DNA of 64,000 nucleotides, taken from positions 124,001-188,000 of the forward strand of contig NZ_LZIR01000004.1 in the NCBI RefSeq assembly GCF_001667035.1. The letters run 5' to 3'. Positions within the stretch are counted from its first letter, which is position 1, and each line of letters starts with the position of its first letter. Both the position numbers and the translations under genes were made by a program. Origin of the DNA: Mycobacterium sp. 852002-51057_SCH5723018. GTDB lineage: Bacteria > Actinomycetota > Actinomycetes > Mycobacteriales > Mycobacteriaceae. Under the pieces are notes generated by a model that ran no database searches, had not been told where the DNA came from, and saw only the letters and a list, made by a program, of their open reading frames with translations. This document shows, piece after piece, positions 45,245-53,374 of this stretch.

Positions 45245-48108
45245 CGCTTCGGCTCCTTCGCCGCCACGGTGCGCCACGGGGCGAAAGCGCTTTGACCACG
45301 AGGTAGCAGCGCCGCGAGGTCTGGGCAGTGCCGCAGGATCACGGTGCTCATGTCGTTCTGCCGCACCCAGTCCATTCCGAGCGGGGAGTAAATCTCTGGC
45401 CGGAAGTCCACCGTGAGGAATCGGTCGCTTTGGATGCGTCGCGACGCCATGAGAATGAAGATCCGAAACGCGGTGTCGGAAAAGCCGAATCCTTCGGGGG
45501 GTGCCTCGGCGTACAGCCCGATCATGGTGTCGACTTCATCGATGCTGCGGTATACCTCGCGCAGCCGCCGCACCGCCTCCGGATCTTCGCTGAGCTGTTC
45601 CCAATGACGCAGCCGCGGCTTGTGCAGACCGGTGCGGAAATCGTTGTAGCGCGGCACCCCGCGGCGGCGGGTCCGCACCAGGTCGACCACCGACAGGTCG
45701 ATGCGTTCACCATCGCGCACAAAACTCCGCAACGCCTGGGGATAGTTGTTCAGTGTGATCGCGCCCGGATGCGCGATGCCGAACGAGTACAGGGTGCTGG
45801 CGAGCCCGAGCGAACGCAGTTCTTTGTCGGCCTGGGCCCCGGTGATCTCGCCGAATTCGCGGGTCTGCACGATGTCGCCGCTCTGGTGGTCGGCAAACCG
45901 GTAGTCGTCCGGGATCAGCGGATGCATCCGGTACACGGTGACGAAATCCTCGGTGAGCGAGTACGGCGTGCCGTGGTGATCCGGTGTGGTGGACGGAATG
46001 CCCACGCTGGAATGAACATCCATCAGCCAGATCCCGAGTTTGGTGATCCAGTCGCTGGGTGGGCCGTTCCAGTTAGTGTGCAGGCCAACGTCGATCGGCT
46101 CCGTCGCCAGGATGGCGGGCGTCCATTCCACGGTATGGATCTTGGCGATCAGGGCCGAGACAACCAGCCGTGCCGTGTTGAAGACGCGATCGTCGCTCCA
46201 GGTGGGGTAGTGAGTTCGCAGCTCATCGCACACGACGTTGTGCTCACGGGCGAACATCGTGTGCAGTGCGCCCAGGCCCAGCCACCAGCTTTCGTTGAAG
46301 CCGGTGAGTTCCATCCCGCTGAGATCGGTGGGCAGGTATCCGTCATCGGTGAGGCGGATCTTCGGCCCTTCACGGAGCGCCGCCATCTTTTCCGGGTCGG
46401 ACCCATACACCTCGGAACCATCCCACCAGTGCGACGTCGCATCGGCGAACAGCCGCTCGGTGCCGTCCGAAGCGACGCTGAGCGCCTTGTTGCCGGCGAT
46501 CCGCATCTTGGACTCGGGCTCCCCGCCGGGGGTGTTTGCCCACGTCATGCCGGACGGCAGTGGCACCTCTACGTCACGTTCGCCGAGGCGGTAGCGCGCG
46601 TGACTGACCCAATCGTGAACCTGGAACTGGATCCATGCCGCCGCGATAACGTTCAAAAACCCCGCGGGCAAGAACCGTTCACGCGTCAGCAACTTCTCGC
46701 TCACCACAACAGGATTGGGCTCGTTGAAAAGATCCGGGCGGTAATCGGCGTTGAGGTTGCGACCGAACGTGGCACCGACCGCTCCCATCCGGGGCACGGA
46801 CATATCGTTGTAACGGCCGTCGGCCGTGCGCGCCGTGCGCACGTCCTCGGGGATAGGCGGGGGCACCGAACGGGGTTGCGGTGGCGCCTCGTGTGGCTCG
46901 GTATCGATGAGGTTGTGGGCGCGCAGTACGCCACGAAATGCATCGAGGTTGAGCACCGCCAGCCGTACCGGCAGCCGGTACCACGGGATGGTGGGGTTGA
47001 TCATCTGGAACGCGGCCCGGGCCAACGCACCGAGTACGACGTTGCGTTCAGGCGGTTCGGTGAGCCAACGCGTTTGGGCTCGGTGGGCGGCGCTCGCATC
47101 GTAGGCCGTCTTGCGGGCGCGGTTGAGGTTGCCGAGCGGACGGAAGTCGTCGGTGGTGTTCCATGGATTGAACGCGAGCTGTTCGACCGCTTCCGCGCGG
47201 GCCTGTGCGTCGGTGGAGCGGACGTCGGCCCGTTTGATGGTCAGCGTCGCGACCGGCTCTGCAGGAGAATGCTTTTCGCTCCACTCGACGGCCGTGTCTT
47301 CGATCGGCGTCAGCTGGTCGTTAACGTAGCGCTGGATACACAACTCAAAGCTGATATCCCCCTCGGCCAGGCGACGGGCCGCCTCGGTGGACAGGTAATT
47401 GGGGTCCGTTTTGGACGGTTCCGGACCCTGCGGCGTGCCACCGGCCGGGCGCAGTAGATAGCGCACGGCAAGCTCCTGGCCCCACGTCAGCGCCCCGCGA
47501 CTCCAATAGGTTTGCGTCGCAACACTTTTTACTCGTTGCTTTCGCGCGGTTTCGACGTTGCGCACCATGCGGACGGTTTCGAACATTCCGAACATGCCCG
47601 CCAGCCGGGCCAGCCCGACGATTCGTGAGCCGCCGGCGGTGGCCTTCGCGAACTCGACGAACTGGCGCGCGTTGCGGGCGTGCGAAACGGGAAAGTTGGT
47701 GGCGAGCAGGTCGATGGAAGTGTCGTCGTCAATGGCAACCCGTAACGCGATCCCACGCAGGTCCGGCGCGAAATCGGCTGCGGCGCTGCCGGATGCGTTG
47801 GACAATCGCACTGTCGCGCGATACCGCGCGCCGGGCTGCGCGCATCCCACCTGCAGGTCGGCTGGCAAGTCGTCGTGGAACCGCAGCTCGGCGTCGTCAA
47901 CCGCCAGGGTGGCCTTGGCGTGGAAGGCGCGTTGGATTGGATGCGGTACGCCATGGCTGCTCACGCGCTTGCGCACGGTGGCCTGAACCTGCATGATGCC
48001 GTGCGCGAGTTGCTGGAATTCCTCGTATTCGGCCTCCGCGCTGCCGCCGCTGTAGCGCTCCTGCCACGCGGCGGGTTGGCTGTGCTTGCGAATGGTGTCC
48101 TCGCTCAT
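45241..48108 (-). CDS. Catalase-like domain fused to alpha-dioxygenase/cyclooxygenase-type heme peroxidase
   Basis: 955 aa with two heme domains. Residues 30-300 are catalase-like (y4iL type): RAFHAKATLAV with His63, DLRGIALRVAIDD, then LLATNFPVSHARNARQFVEFAKA. Residues 440-935 are an animal-type heme peroxidase of the alpha-dioxygenase/PGHS branch: distal His498 (QVHDW), Ca loop WDGSEVYGSD, FAREHNVVCDEL, and VYRMHPLIPD with Tyr726 three residues before proximal His729. That Tyr is the radical residue of cyclooxygenases and alpha-dioxygenases. It overlaps both neighbours by 4 nt. Likely reaction: oxygenation of a fatty acid, with the catalase-like part processing the hydroperoxide. Confidence 0.88.
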   Translation of the reverse strand: MSEDTIRKHSQPAAWQERYSGGSAEAEYEEFQQLAHGIMQVQATVRKRVSSHGVPHPIQRAFHAKATLAVDDAELRFHDDLPADLQVGCAQPGARYRATVRLSNASGSAAADFAPDLRGIALRVAIDDDTSIDLLATNFPVSHARNARQFVEFAKATAGGSRIVGLARLAGMFGMFETVRMVRNVETARKQRVKSVATQTYWSRGALTWGQELAVRYLLRPAGGTPQGPEPSKTDPNYLSTEAARRLAEGDISFELCIQRYVNDQLTPIEDTAVEWSEKHSPAEPVATLTIKRADVRSTDAQARAEAVEQLAFNPWNTTDDFRPLGNLNRARKTAYDASAAHRAQTRWLTEPPERNVVLGALARAAFQMINPTIPWYRLPVRLAVLNLDAFRGVLRAHNLIDTEPHEAPPQPRSVPPPIPEDVRTARTADGRYNDMSVPRMGAVGATFGRNLNADYRPDLFNEPNPVVVSEKLLTRERFLPAGFLNVIAAAWIQFQVHDWVSHARYRLGERDVEVPLPSGMTWANTPGGEPESKMRIAGNKALSVASDGTERLFADATSHWWDGSEVYGSDPEKMAALREGPKIRLTDDGYLPTDLSGMELTGFNESWWLGLGALHTMFAREHNVVCDELRTHYPTWSDDRVFNTARLVVSALIAKIHTVEWTPAILATEPIDVGLHTNWNGPPSDWITKLGIWLMDVHSSVGIPSTTPDHHGTPYSLTEDFVTVYRMHPLIPDDYRFADHQSGDIVQTREFGEITGAQADKELRSLGLASTLYSFGIAHPGAITLNNYPQALRSFVRDGERIDLSVVDLVRTRRRGVPRYNDFRTGLHKPRLRHWEQLSEDPEAVRRLREVYRSIDEVDTMIGLYAEAPPEGFGFSDTAFRIFILMASRRIQSDRFLTVDFRPEIYSPLGMDWVRQNDMSTVILRHCPDLAALLPRGQSAFAPWRTVAAKEPKR

Positions 48109-49814
48109 CGGTTTCGCAGCCTCTCTTCGATCGTCTCGGCAATGCCGTGAATGACACCCTTGGGTGAGGAGCTGTAATGCGGCACGGCCCAGCGGGTGAT
48201 GTGGGCGTCGATCACGGTGGGCCGCCCGGACGACAATGCCTTGCGGAAGGCGTCTTCGAACTCGTCGAGACTGTCGACGGTGTACCCCTCAGCGCCGCAC
48301 GCGCGGGCGTGCGCGGCGAAGTCGGGATTCTGGAACTCGACCAGGCCGCTCTCGAAATAGGTGGTCAGCTGATAGATCTTGATCAGCTTGAACTCGCTGT
48401 CGTTGAAGATCACCCAGATGACCGGAATGTCGTGCTCGACGGCGGTCATGAGGTCAAAGCCGGCCAGCTGGTAGCAACCGTCGCCGCAGCCCACCACCAC
48501 CGTCCTGTCGGGATGGGCGAGCTTGAGCCCGATCGCCCCGTTGACATGCCCGGCCATCGGCCCGAATTCGCCGGCCTTGCGGAAGTTCTGGCCTTCCTCC
48601 AACTCCACGTAGTAGCCCAGCCAGGCCAGGTGGGCGCCGGCATCGGCGAGCAGGATCGCCCGTGGCGGCAGGTGCCGACCGATAGATTGCGCGAGCTGTC
48701 CGGGATGGATCTGGCCGGTCAGGTGCGTGATGCGCCGCGCCTCCCAGTCGCGTCCGAGCGCCTCATGGCGGGCCACCTCGCCGACTTTGGCGTCCAGCGC
48801 CGCATGGATCGCGGCGATCGCCGGGCGGGCATCGGAGACGAGTGCGTAATCGGCCTTGTATGCCTTGTCGATTTCCGTCTCGGAGATGTTGATGTGGATC
48901 AAGGTTTTGCCGTCGAACAAGCCCTCGTAGTAGTTGAACGTCGCGTGCTGGTTGAACGCATTGCCCACGGCCAGCACCACGTCGGCATCTAGGAACGACT
49001 TCCAGGCGCTGCTGTGCCCGCTGTCGCAGAACAGCCCAACCGACAGCGGGTGCGTCTCGGAAACGATGCCCTTGCCGTCCAACGTGGTGAGCAGCGGAAT
49101 CTGGAAGCGCTCGATGAACTGTTTGACTTCGGCGTAGGCGCCGCTGCGGATGGCCCCGAAACCGGCGAGGACGGCAACCTTGCGGTGGCCGTTGAGTGCG
49201 TCTGCCAGCGCCGAGGCGATCTGCTCAACTCTCGCGGCGTCGGGCTGAGGCGGCCGGTACTTGAGATTGATGTCGTGGTACTTCTCGTCGGGCAGCTCTT
49301 CGTGGGTCAGGTCTTCCGGCACGTGGATGTGAACCGGCCCCGGCCGTCCACTGAACGCCTCATTGACGGCCTCTTCGAGAACATCGCACGTGTCGTTGAT
49401 GTTGGTCAGCAGCCACGACTTCTTCGTGGTGGCGGCAAACATCGCGCGTGAATCGGGCGTGTTATTCAGTCCCGAGGTTTCGTTGAGCGACCCGCGTCCT
49501 GCCCACTGCATGGCCGCGTAGCCAGAGACCGCCAGGACCGGATAGGAATCCGACATCGCCACGGCCAGGCCAGAAAACAGGTTGAACGCGCCCGGGCCAG
49601 CGGTCGCGAAGCACACGCCCAGTTTGTTGGTGTACATCGCATAGCCGCACGCCATGAACGAGGCGGCCTGCTCGTGGCGGGCGACTATTCCCCGGATTTT
49701 GCGCGAATGTTTTAACGCCAACAGTAATTGTGCGGCGTTCTCGCCCGCACCGCCGAAGGCCGCCTCCACGTCGATGCTTTCGAGCCCCTTGACGATTGCC
49801 TCATAGACCCTCAC
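48105..49814 (-). CDS. TPP-dependent enzyme (acetolactate synthase/2-hydroxyacyl-CoA lyase-like), copy 1
   Basis: 569-aa thiamine pyrophosphate enzyme, first gene of the operon. Catalytic Glu48 (RHEQAASFMACG), the TPP motif GCGDGCYQLAG and NDSE are present. It is clearly paralogous to the last gene of the operon: most blocks are identical by eye, with one extra residue here. GTG at 49814 after AAAGG. The stop overlaps the start of the catalase-dioxygenase gene (ATGA). The minus-strand promoter region contains TAGGGT (49854-49859) and a perfect palindrome (49883-49898). Substrate inferred only: a 2-oxo or 2-hydroxy acyl compound. Confidence 0.86.
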   Translation of the reverse strand: MRVYEAIVKGLESIDVEAAFGGAGENAAQLLLALKHSRKIRGIVARHEQAASFMACGYAMYTNKLGVCFATAGPGAFNLFSGLAVAMSDSYPVLAVSGYAAMQWAGRGSLNETSGLNNTPDSRAMFAATTKKSWLLTNINDTCDVLEEAVNEAFSGRPGPVHIHVPEDLTHEELPDEKYHDINLKYRPPQPDAARVEQIASALADALNGHRKVAVLAGFGAIRSGAYAEVKQFIERFQIPLLTTLDGKGIVSETHPLSVGLFCDSGHSSAWKSFLDADVVLAVGNAFNQHATFNYYEGLFDGKTLIHINISETEIDKAYKADYALVSDARPAIAAIHAALDAKVGEVARHEALGRDWEARRITHLTGQIHPGQLAQSIGRHLPPRAILLADAGAHLAWLGYYVELEEGQNFRKAGEFGPMAGHVNGAIGLKLAHPDRTVVVGCGDGCYQLAGFDLMTAVEHDIPVIWVIFNDSEFKLIKIYQLTTYFESGLVEFQNPDFAAHARACGAEGYTVDSLDEFEDAFRKALSSGRPTVIDAHITRWAVPHYSSSPKGVIHGIAETIEERLRNR

Positions 49815-50654
49815 AACATCAACCTTTCGACGTCAAATTCGGGATTAGGAAGGACCCTATGGTCGGTGACCGCCGCACACATGAGTAGTCGACTACTCGT
49901 TTTTTGGACCTGACGATCCCTAACGGCGTCCAGCGTTCGGTTGCCGTCGGTTGTTCTGCCGCCAAAAAGCGGCTCCTGTCCCGGCCCGATCGTTTGCCGC
50001 GACACAGTCGTCAGCAGCCGCTGTGTGAGCCGCCGGAGCGCGGCGCAGTGCTGGCCATGCGGCCCGGATATCCCGCTAATACCTTGCGCAGGTGGGCGAT
50101 TGGACGAAAGAGCCGTTGCGGGCACATTGACCCGTGGCCGTCGTAGTCCGGCGTTGAGATAGCCAGAAATAGCATGGTCATGACCCAGCCTGAGGCGTGC
50201 TGCTACACCTATAAGCTGTCCGGCAACATACTCTGGTTCGCCGCTCCCAGGCCCGGCCTCACGAAGAATTCTCAGGCACGCAATGCGATGTTCTCACATG
50301 GAATGACGCGCGCTACGAATAGACATAGTTAATATAGGTAATTGCTACGATCTTGATGTCCGGGATCGATAGGTGTGACCGCGGCTCAAACGAGCAGCGC
50401 CCTACGCATCTGCGGCCGAATTTGCCGGCATATCGTCGAACTGAAAGTCAGCAATATCCGCAAATCGCGTGTCGCACGGATGTTATTTCGCATGCTCCCT
50501 GACACACTCGCGACCGCAGCCCCGGTCGTGCAGATCCATCGCCGCCTAAGCCAGCACCTCGGGGACCGCCACCAGATCCGACATCGATATTCACCCATCC
50601 GGAATCAACAGATCGCCGGAAAGCGTACTGCGCGAGCAGATGGGTGTGCGGCAG
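49815..50654. other. 840-bp intergenic region upstream of the dioxygenase operon
   Basis: Holds the operon promoter and a palindrome near its left end. The middle (about 50310-50370) is AT-richer than its surroundings, with TAATATAGG-like stretches that could be a promoter. Short frames here (for example GTG 50375 to 50671) show no protein character. I see no RNA gene or mobile element; it may be decayed sequence. Confidence 0.5.
49883..49898. promoter_or_regulatory. Perfect palindrome upstream of the dioxygenase operon
   Basis: GAGTAGTC-GACTACTC, a 16-bp perfect inverted repeat, 69-84 nt upstream of the GTG at 49814 and next to the expected -35 position. Typical of GntR, TetR or MarR operators. 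No regulator gene of these types lies next to it. Confidence 0.6.
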
Positions 50655-51275
50655 TCACTGGGGCAAGCTGATCAGGTGCGTCATGGTGGCGATTTCTCGT
50701 TGCTGGGCGTCGACGATCAGGGTGGCTGTGTGGATGGCGTCGACACTTTGACCGTGGGCGATCTCGGCCTGCGCCATCGTCACTGCGCCCTGATGGTGGC
50801 TGATCATCGACTTCGCCCACAGGGTGTCGAAGGCGGCGCCATCGAGGGACTGGAGCCGGTCGATGGTGTCTTGGTCGACCATGCCCGCCATTCGCATCGC
50901 GTCGTGGCCGGCTGCAAACCCATGATCAGCATCGGGATGCTCGTGCCATTGCGCGAGCAGCAGGTTGAGCGTCTGAATCTCTGCCTGCTGGTCGGCTGCG
51001 ATGTGGGCGGCGATCACCCGCAAGTCGGGGTTGAGGGTATGGGCGGGCACCATCGCAGCCAGGAGCACGCCCTGCTGATGATGGGGCAGCATGTTTGCCG
51101 CGAAAGCAACGTCGGCGCCATTGTGCGCGCCCGTCCGCCCATCGTGGTCGGTGCGTGATTCGGACTGACCGCCGTGCGGACCCACCGCGGCGTGCCCGCA
51201 CGAGGTCAAAGGTATGACCACGGTCAACAAGACCGCTGCGAGGACGCATACCGACTTGGACGGCACATAACCCAT
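50655..51275 (-). CDS. DUF305 lipoprotein
   Basis: 206-aa exported protein. The signal sequence ends in the lipobox LTSC, then a His-rich linker. The DUF305 core has two ferritin-like halves: FAANMLPHHQQGVLLAAM near residue 58 and LWAKSMISHHQGAVTMAQAEI near residue 150. The paired M-x-x-HHQG motifs are diagnostic and may bind metal. ATG at 51275. The M28 peptidase gene is upstream on the same strand, 121 nt away. Related proteins often occur near copper or redox genes, but none are adjacent here. Confidence 0.88.
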   Translation of the reverse strand: MGYVPSKSVCVLAAVLLTVVIPLTSCGHAAVGPHGGQSESRTDHDGRTGAHNGADVAFAANMLPHHQQGVLLAAMVPAHTLNPDLRVIAAHIAADQQAEIQTLNLLLAQWHEHPDADHGFAAGHDAMRMAGMVDQDTIDRLQSLDGAAFDTLWAKSMISHHQGAVTMAQAEIAHGQSVDAIHTATLIVDAQQREIATMTHLISLPQ

Positions 51276-51396
51276 TGTGCCGTTCAGCTATCGAGCTGTT
51301 CGGACCGCTGTCGACATCCTTGCGATTGGGCGTGATGCCCAAGCCGTTCGCGGCGGGTTCGCCATCCGCGATTGTGAGACCTCACGGCTGACTGCT

Positions 51397-52896
51397 TCAT
51401 GGTTTGGTCACGACGTGCCGGGTGCGGTCGTCGCGGACCGGCACACCGTTGCGGCCGCCGAGATCCTGCGCATACAGGGCGACCGTGTACGCTGCGCCGC
51501 CGCCGTTAATGTCCAGCGCCGAGCGGTTGATGTGGTCGATGGTGTCGGTTTTCTGGTGATAGTTCGGGTCATACGGCTGATTGGCTGTTCCGCCCCACAA
51601 CCTGGCTTGCTCAGCCGTCATCTCGCTTTCGGCGCCGGAGAAGATGCCCCCCGATGGGATGCCCGCGCGAGTGAATCCGTCGTGGTCTGAGCGCCCCTCC
51701 AAGGAAACGTCCTGGGCGGTTTTGCCGGCGCTCTTCAGGTAGGCGACGAGCGTGCGCTCGATACCGGCCGAGCCCTCGGGCACCCGTGGCGGGGCCTGCT
51801 GCGGGTCGCGGGGCGCGGATTGATCACCGTCGTAGGTGAAGTAGGCGGGATTCGGCGAGGCCAGCATGTCGAAGTTGAGGTAGAGCGCAATGTCCTTGAG
51901 CGCATCGACATCGAGTGACTGCAAATAGTTCGCGGAGCCCACCAGGCCGATTTCTTCGGCACCCCAGAATGCGAACCTAACGCCGTTGTGCACGGGCGGC
52001 GAACCGCCCATCTGTAGCGCGGTCTCGAGTACCGCTGCGACACCGGAACCGTTGTCGTCGATCCCTGGCCCGGCGGGCACGCTGTCCAAGTGGGCGCCCA
52101 CCATCACCACATCCTGGGCGGAGCCGGTCTTGGTCTGTGCGAGCACGTTTCGACTCTTTTCGACGCGCACGCCGGCATTCAGCGTGATCGTGGTGGTGCC
52201 TGGATGGCTGCGCAGTCGGGCCCCGTCAGTCTTGCTGACGCTGACTACCGGGATGGTGACGTGGGTTTGTTCGCCCAGTGTGGCACCCGACTGGTCGCCG
52301 TCGACGTTGTCGGCGACGATAAGTGCCACCGCACCACGCGCGGCAGCGGCGAGCTGCTTATCGGCGAACGGGCACTTGCCGCGGTCGACCAGCACCACCG
52401 CGCCGGCGACAGTCAGGCCGTCGTAGTCGGCCGCGGTGCAGCCGGGGCTATCGTCGACTCGGGCCGGAACCAGTGGGCCAGTCACACCCGGCGGCCGGGT
52501 CCCGACCGTGTATTCCAGTGGTTTCGCTTCTACCCTCGTCCCGCCCACCGTGAGCTCGGGTGGATCGGCGAACGGCAACCGCAGCTCGAATTCGGGAATT
52601 CGAACGTCAAAACCTTTGGAGCGCAAAGCATCGGCAACGTAGTCCACGCTGGCGTCGTATCCGGGTGTCCCCACCGCTCGATTACCGCCATTGGCGTCGG
52701 CGATCTGTTGGAGCTTGGTCAGGTGGGACATCATCGCGTCGGCGGTCACCCGATGGCGGATCGTCGCCGCGAAGGCGGCGGGAGCCTCCGTGGGGCTCGC
52801 GGCGGTGTGCGCGGCGTCGCCCGCTCCACCGCACCCGCACAGCGCGGCCACGCTCACCGCGACCGCCGCCAGTGCCGACAGTCGCCGGGATCTCAT
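51397..52896 (-). CDS. M28 family peptidase, LpqL-like lipoprotein
   Basis: 499-aa exported zinc aminopeptidase. An N-terminal signal with Cys-rich ALCGCGG suggests lipidation. A PA domain is at about residues 130-235 (CTAADYDGLTVAGAVVLVDRGKCPFADK). The M28 catalytic domain has VMVGAHLDSVPAGPGIDDNGSG, FAFWGAEEIGLVG, LNFDML and a late NYHQKTDTIDHIN. It resembles LpqL (Rv0418 family), which lies elsewhere in H37Rv, so this could be an extra copy. The ATG at 52896 is chosen; GTGs 3 and 6 nt upstream are alternatives. Confidence 0.9.
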   Translation of the reverse strand: MRSRRLSALAAVAVSVAALCGCGGAGDAAHTAASPTEAPAAFAATIRHRVTADAMMSHLTKLQQIADANGGNRAVGTPGYDASVDYVADALRSKGFDVRIPEFELRLPFADPPELTVGGTRVEAKPLEYTVGTRPPGVTGPLVPARVDDSPGCTAADYDGLTVAGAVVLVDRGKCPFADKQLAAAARGAVALIVADNVDGDQSGATLGEQTHVTIPVVSVSKTDGARLRSHPGTTTITLNAGVRVEKSRNVLAQTKTGSAQDVVMVGAHLDSVPAGPGIDDNGSGVAAVLETALQMGGSPPVHNGVRFAFWGAEEIGLVGSANYLQSLDVDALKDIALYLNFDMLASPNPAYFTYDGDQSAPRDPQQAPPRVPEGSAGIERTLVAYLKSAGKTAQDVSLEGRSDHDGFTRAGIPSGGIFSGAESEMTAEQARLWGGTANQPYDPNYHQKTDTIDHINRSALDINGGGAAYTVALYAQDLGGRNGVPVRDDRTRHVVTKP

Positions 52897-53158
52897 CACC
52901 ACCAGCTTGACGTTAGCGCCATCACGGAAACAAAGATCGCCGCGCAGGGAATGGGCCTGTCCGCACCGCCAGCGTCTGGCCGCTGCCGTCTGCGGCGATG
53001 TGTCGGATCAGGATTTCAAGGGCCGAATAGAACCGAACGCCGTCTCGACATAGACGGGTTTCGAGAGTCCAAAAGTCGCATTCCTTGGAATCAGGCATTG
53101 CCTGCGCGGTCTGCCGGGTCAAGGCGCGACATCCCCTTTTCCGGGCTAGCATCCCTGT

Positions 53159-53359
53159 ATGAGAAGGGCTTTCGTCGTCACGTTCGCGGTCGGGTTGATC
53201 ATCGCGCTGTTCGGTCTGATCTGGGCGCTCCAGGGATTCGGAGTGCTTGGTGGCAGCCCGATGAGCAACACTACGACCTGGTCCATCATCGGTCCGATCA
53301 CGGTGCTGATCGGCATCGCGGTTGCGGTATTCAGTTGGCGGAAACTCTCTTCCAAATAG
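53159..53359 (+). CDS. Small two-helix membrane protein
   Basis: 66 aa with two hydrophobic segments (about residues 4-27 and 42-58) joined by a short polar loop, and a basic C-terminus RKLSSK. No family recognised. ATG at 53159. It converges on the sulfite-oxidase-like gene with a 15-nt gap. Hydropathy and codon use look genuine. Confidence 0.65.
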   Translation: MRRAFVVTFAVGLIIALFGLIWALQGFGVLGGSPMSNTTTWSIIGPITVLIGIAVAVFSWRKLSSK

Positions 53360-53374
53360 CACTGAAATAGTGCT

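Noticed and set aside
45328..47457. 709-codon plus-strand frame inside the dioxygenase gene
   Set aside because: Antisense shadow of a strongly supported heme protein; no domain character.
50375..50671. 98-codon plus-strand frame in the 840-bp gap
   Set aside because: No ribosome site or family similarity; composition unlike a protein.
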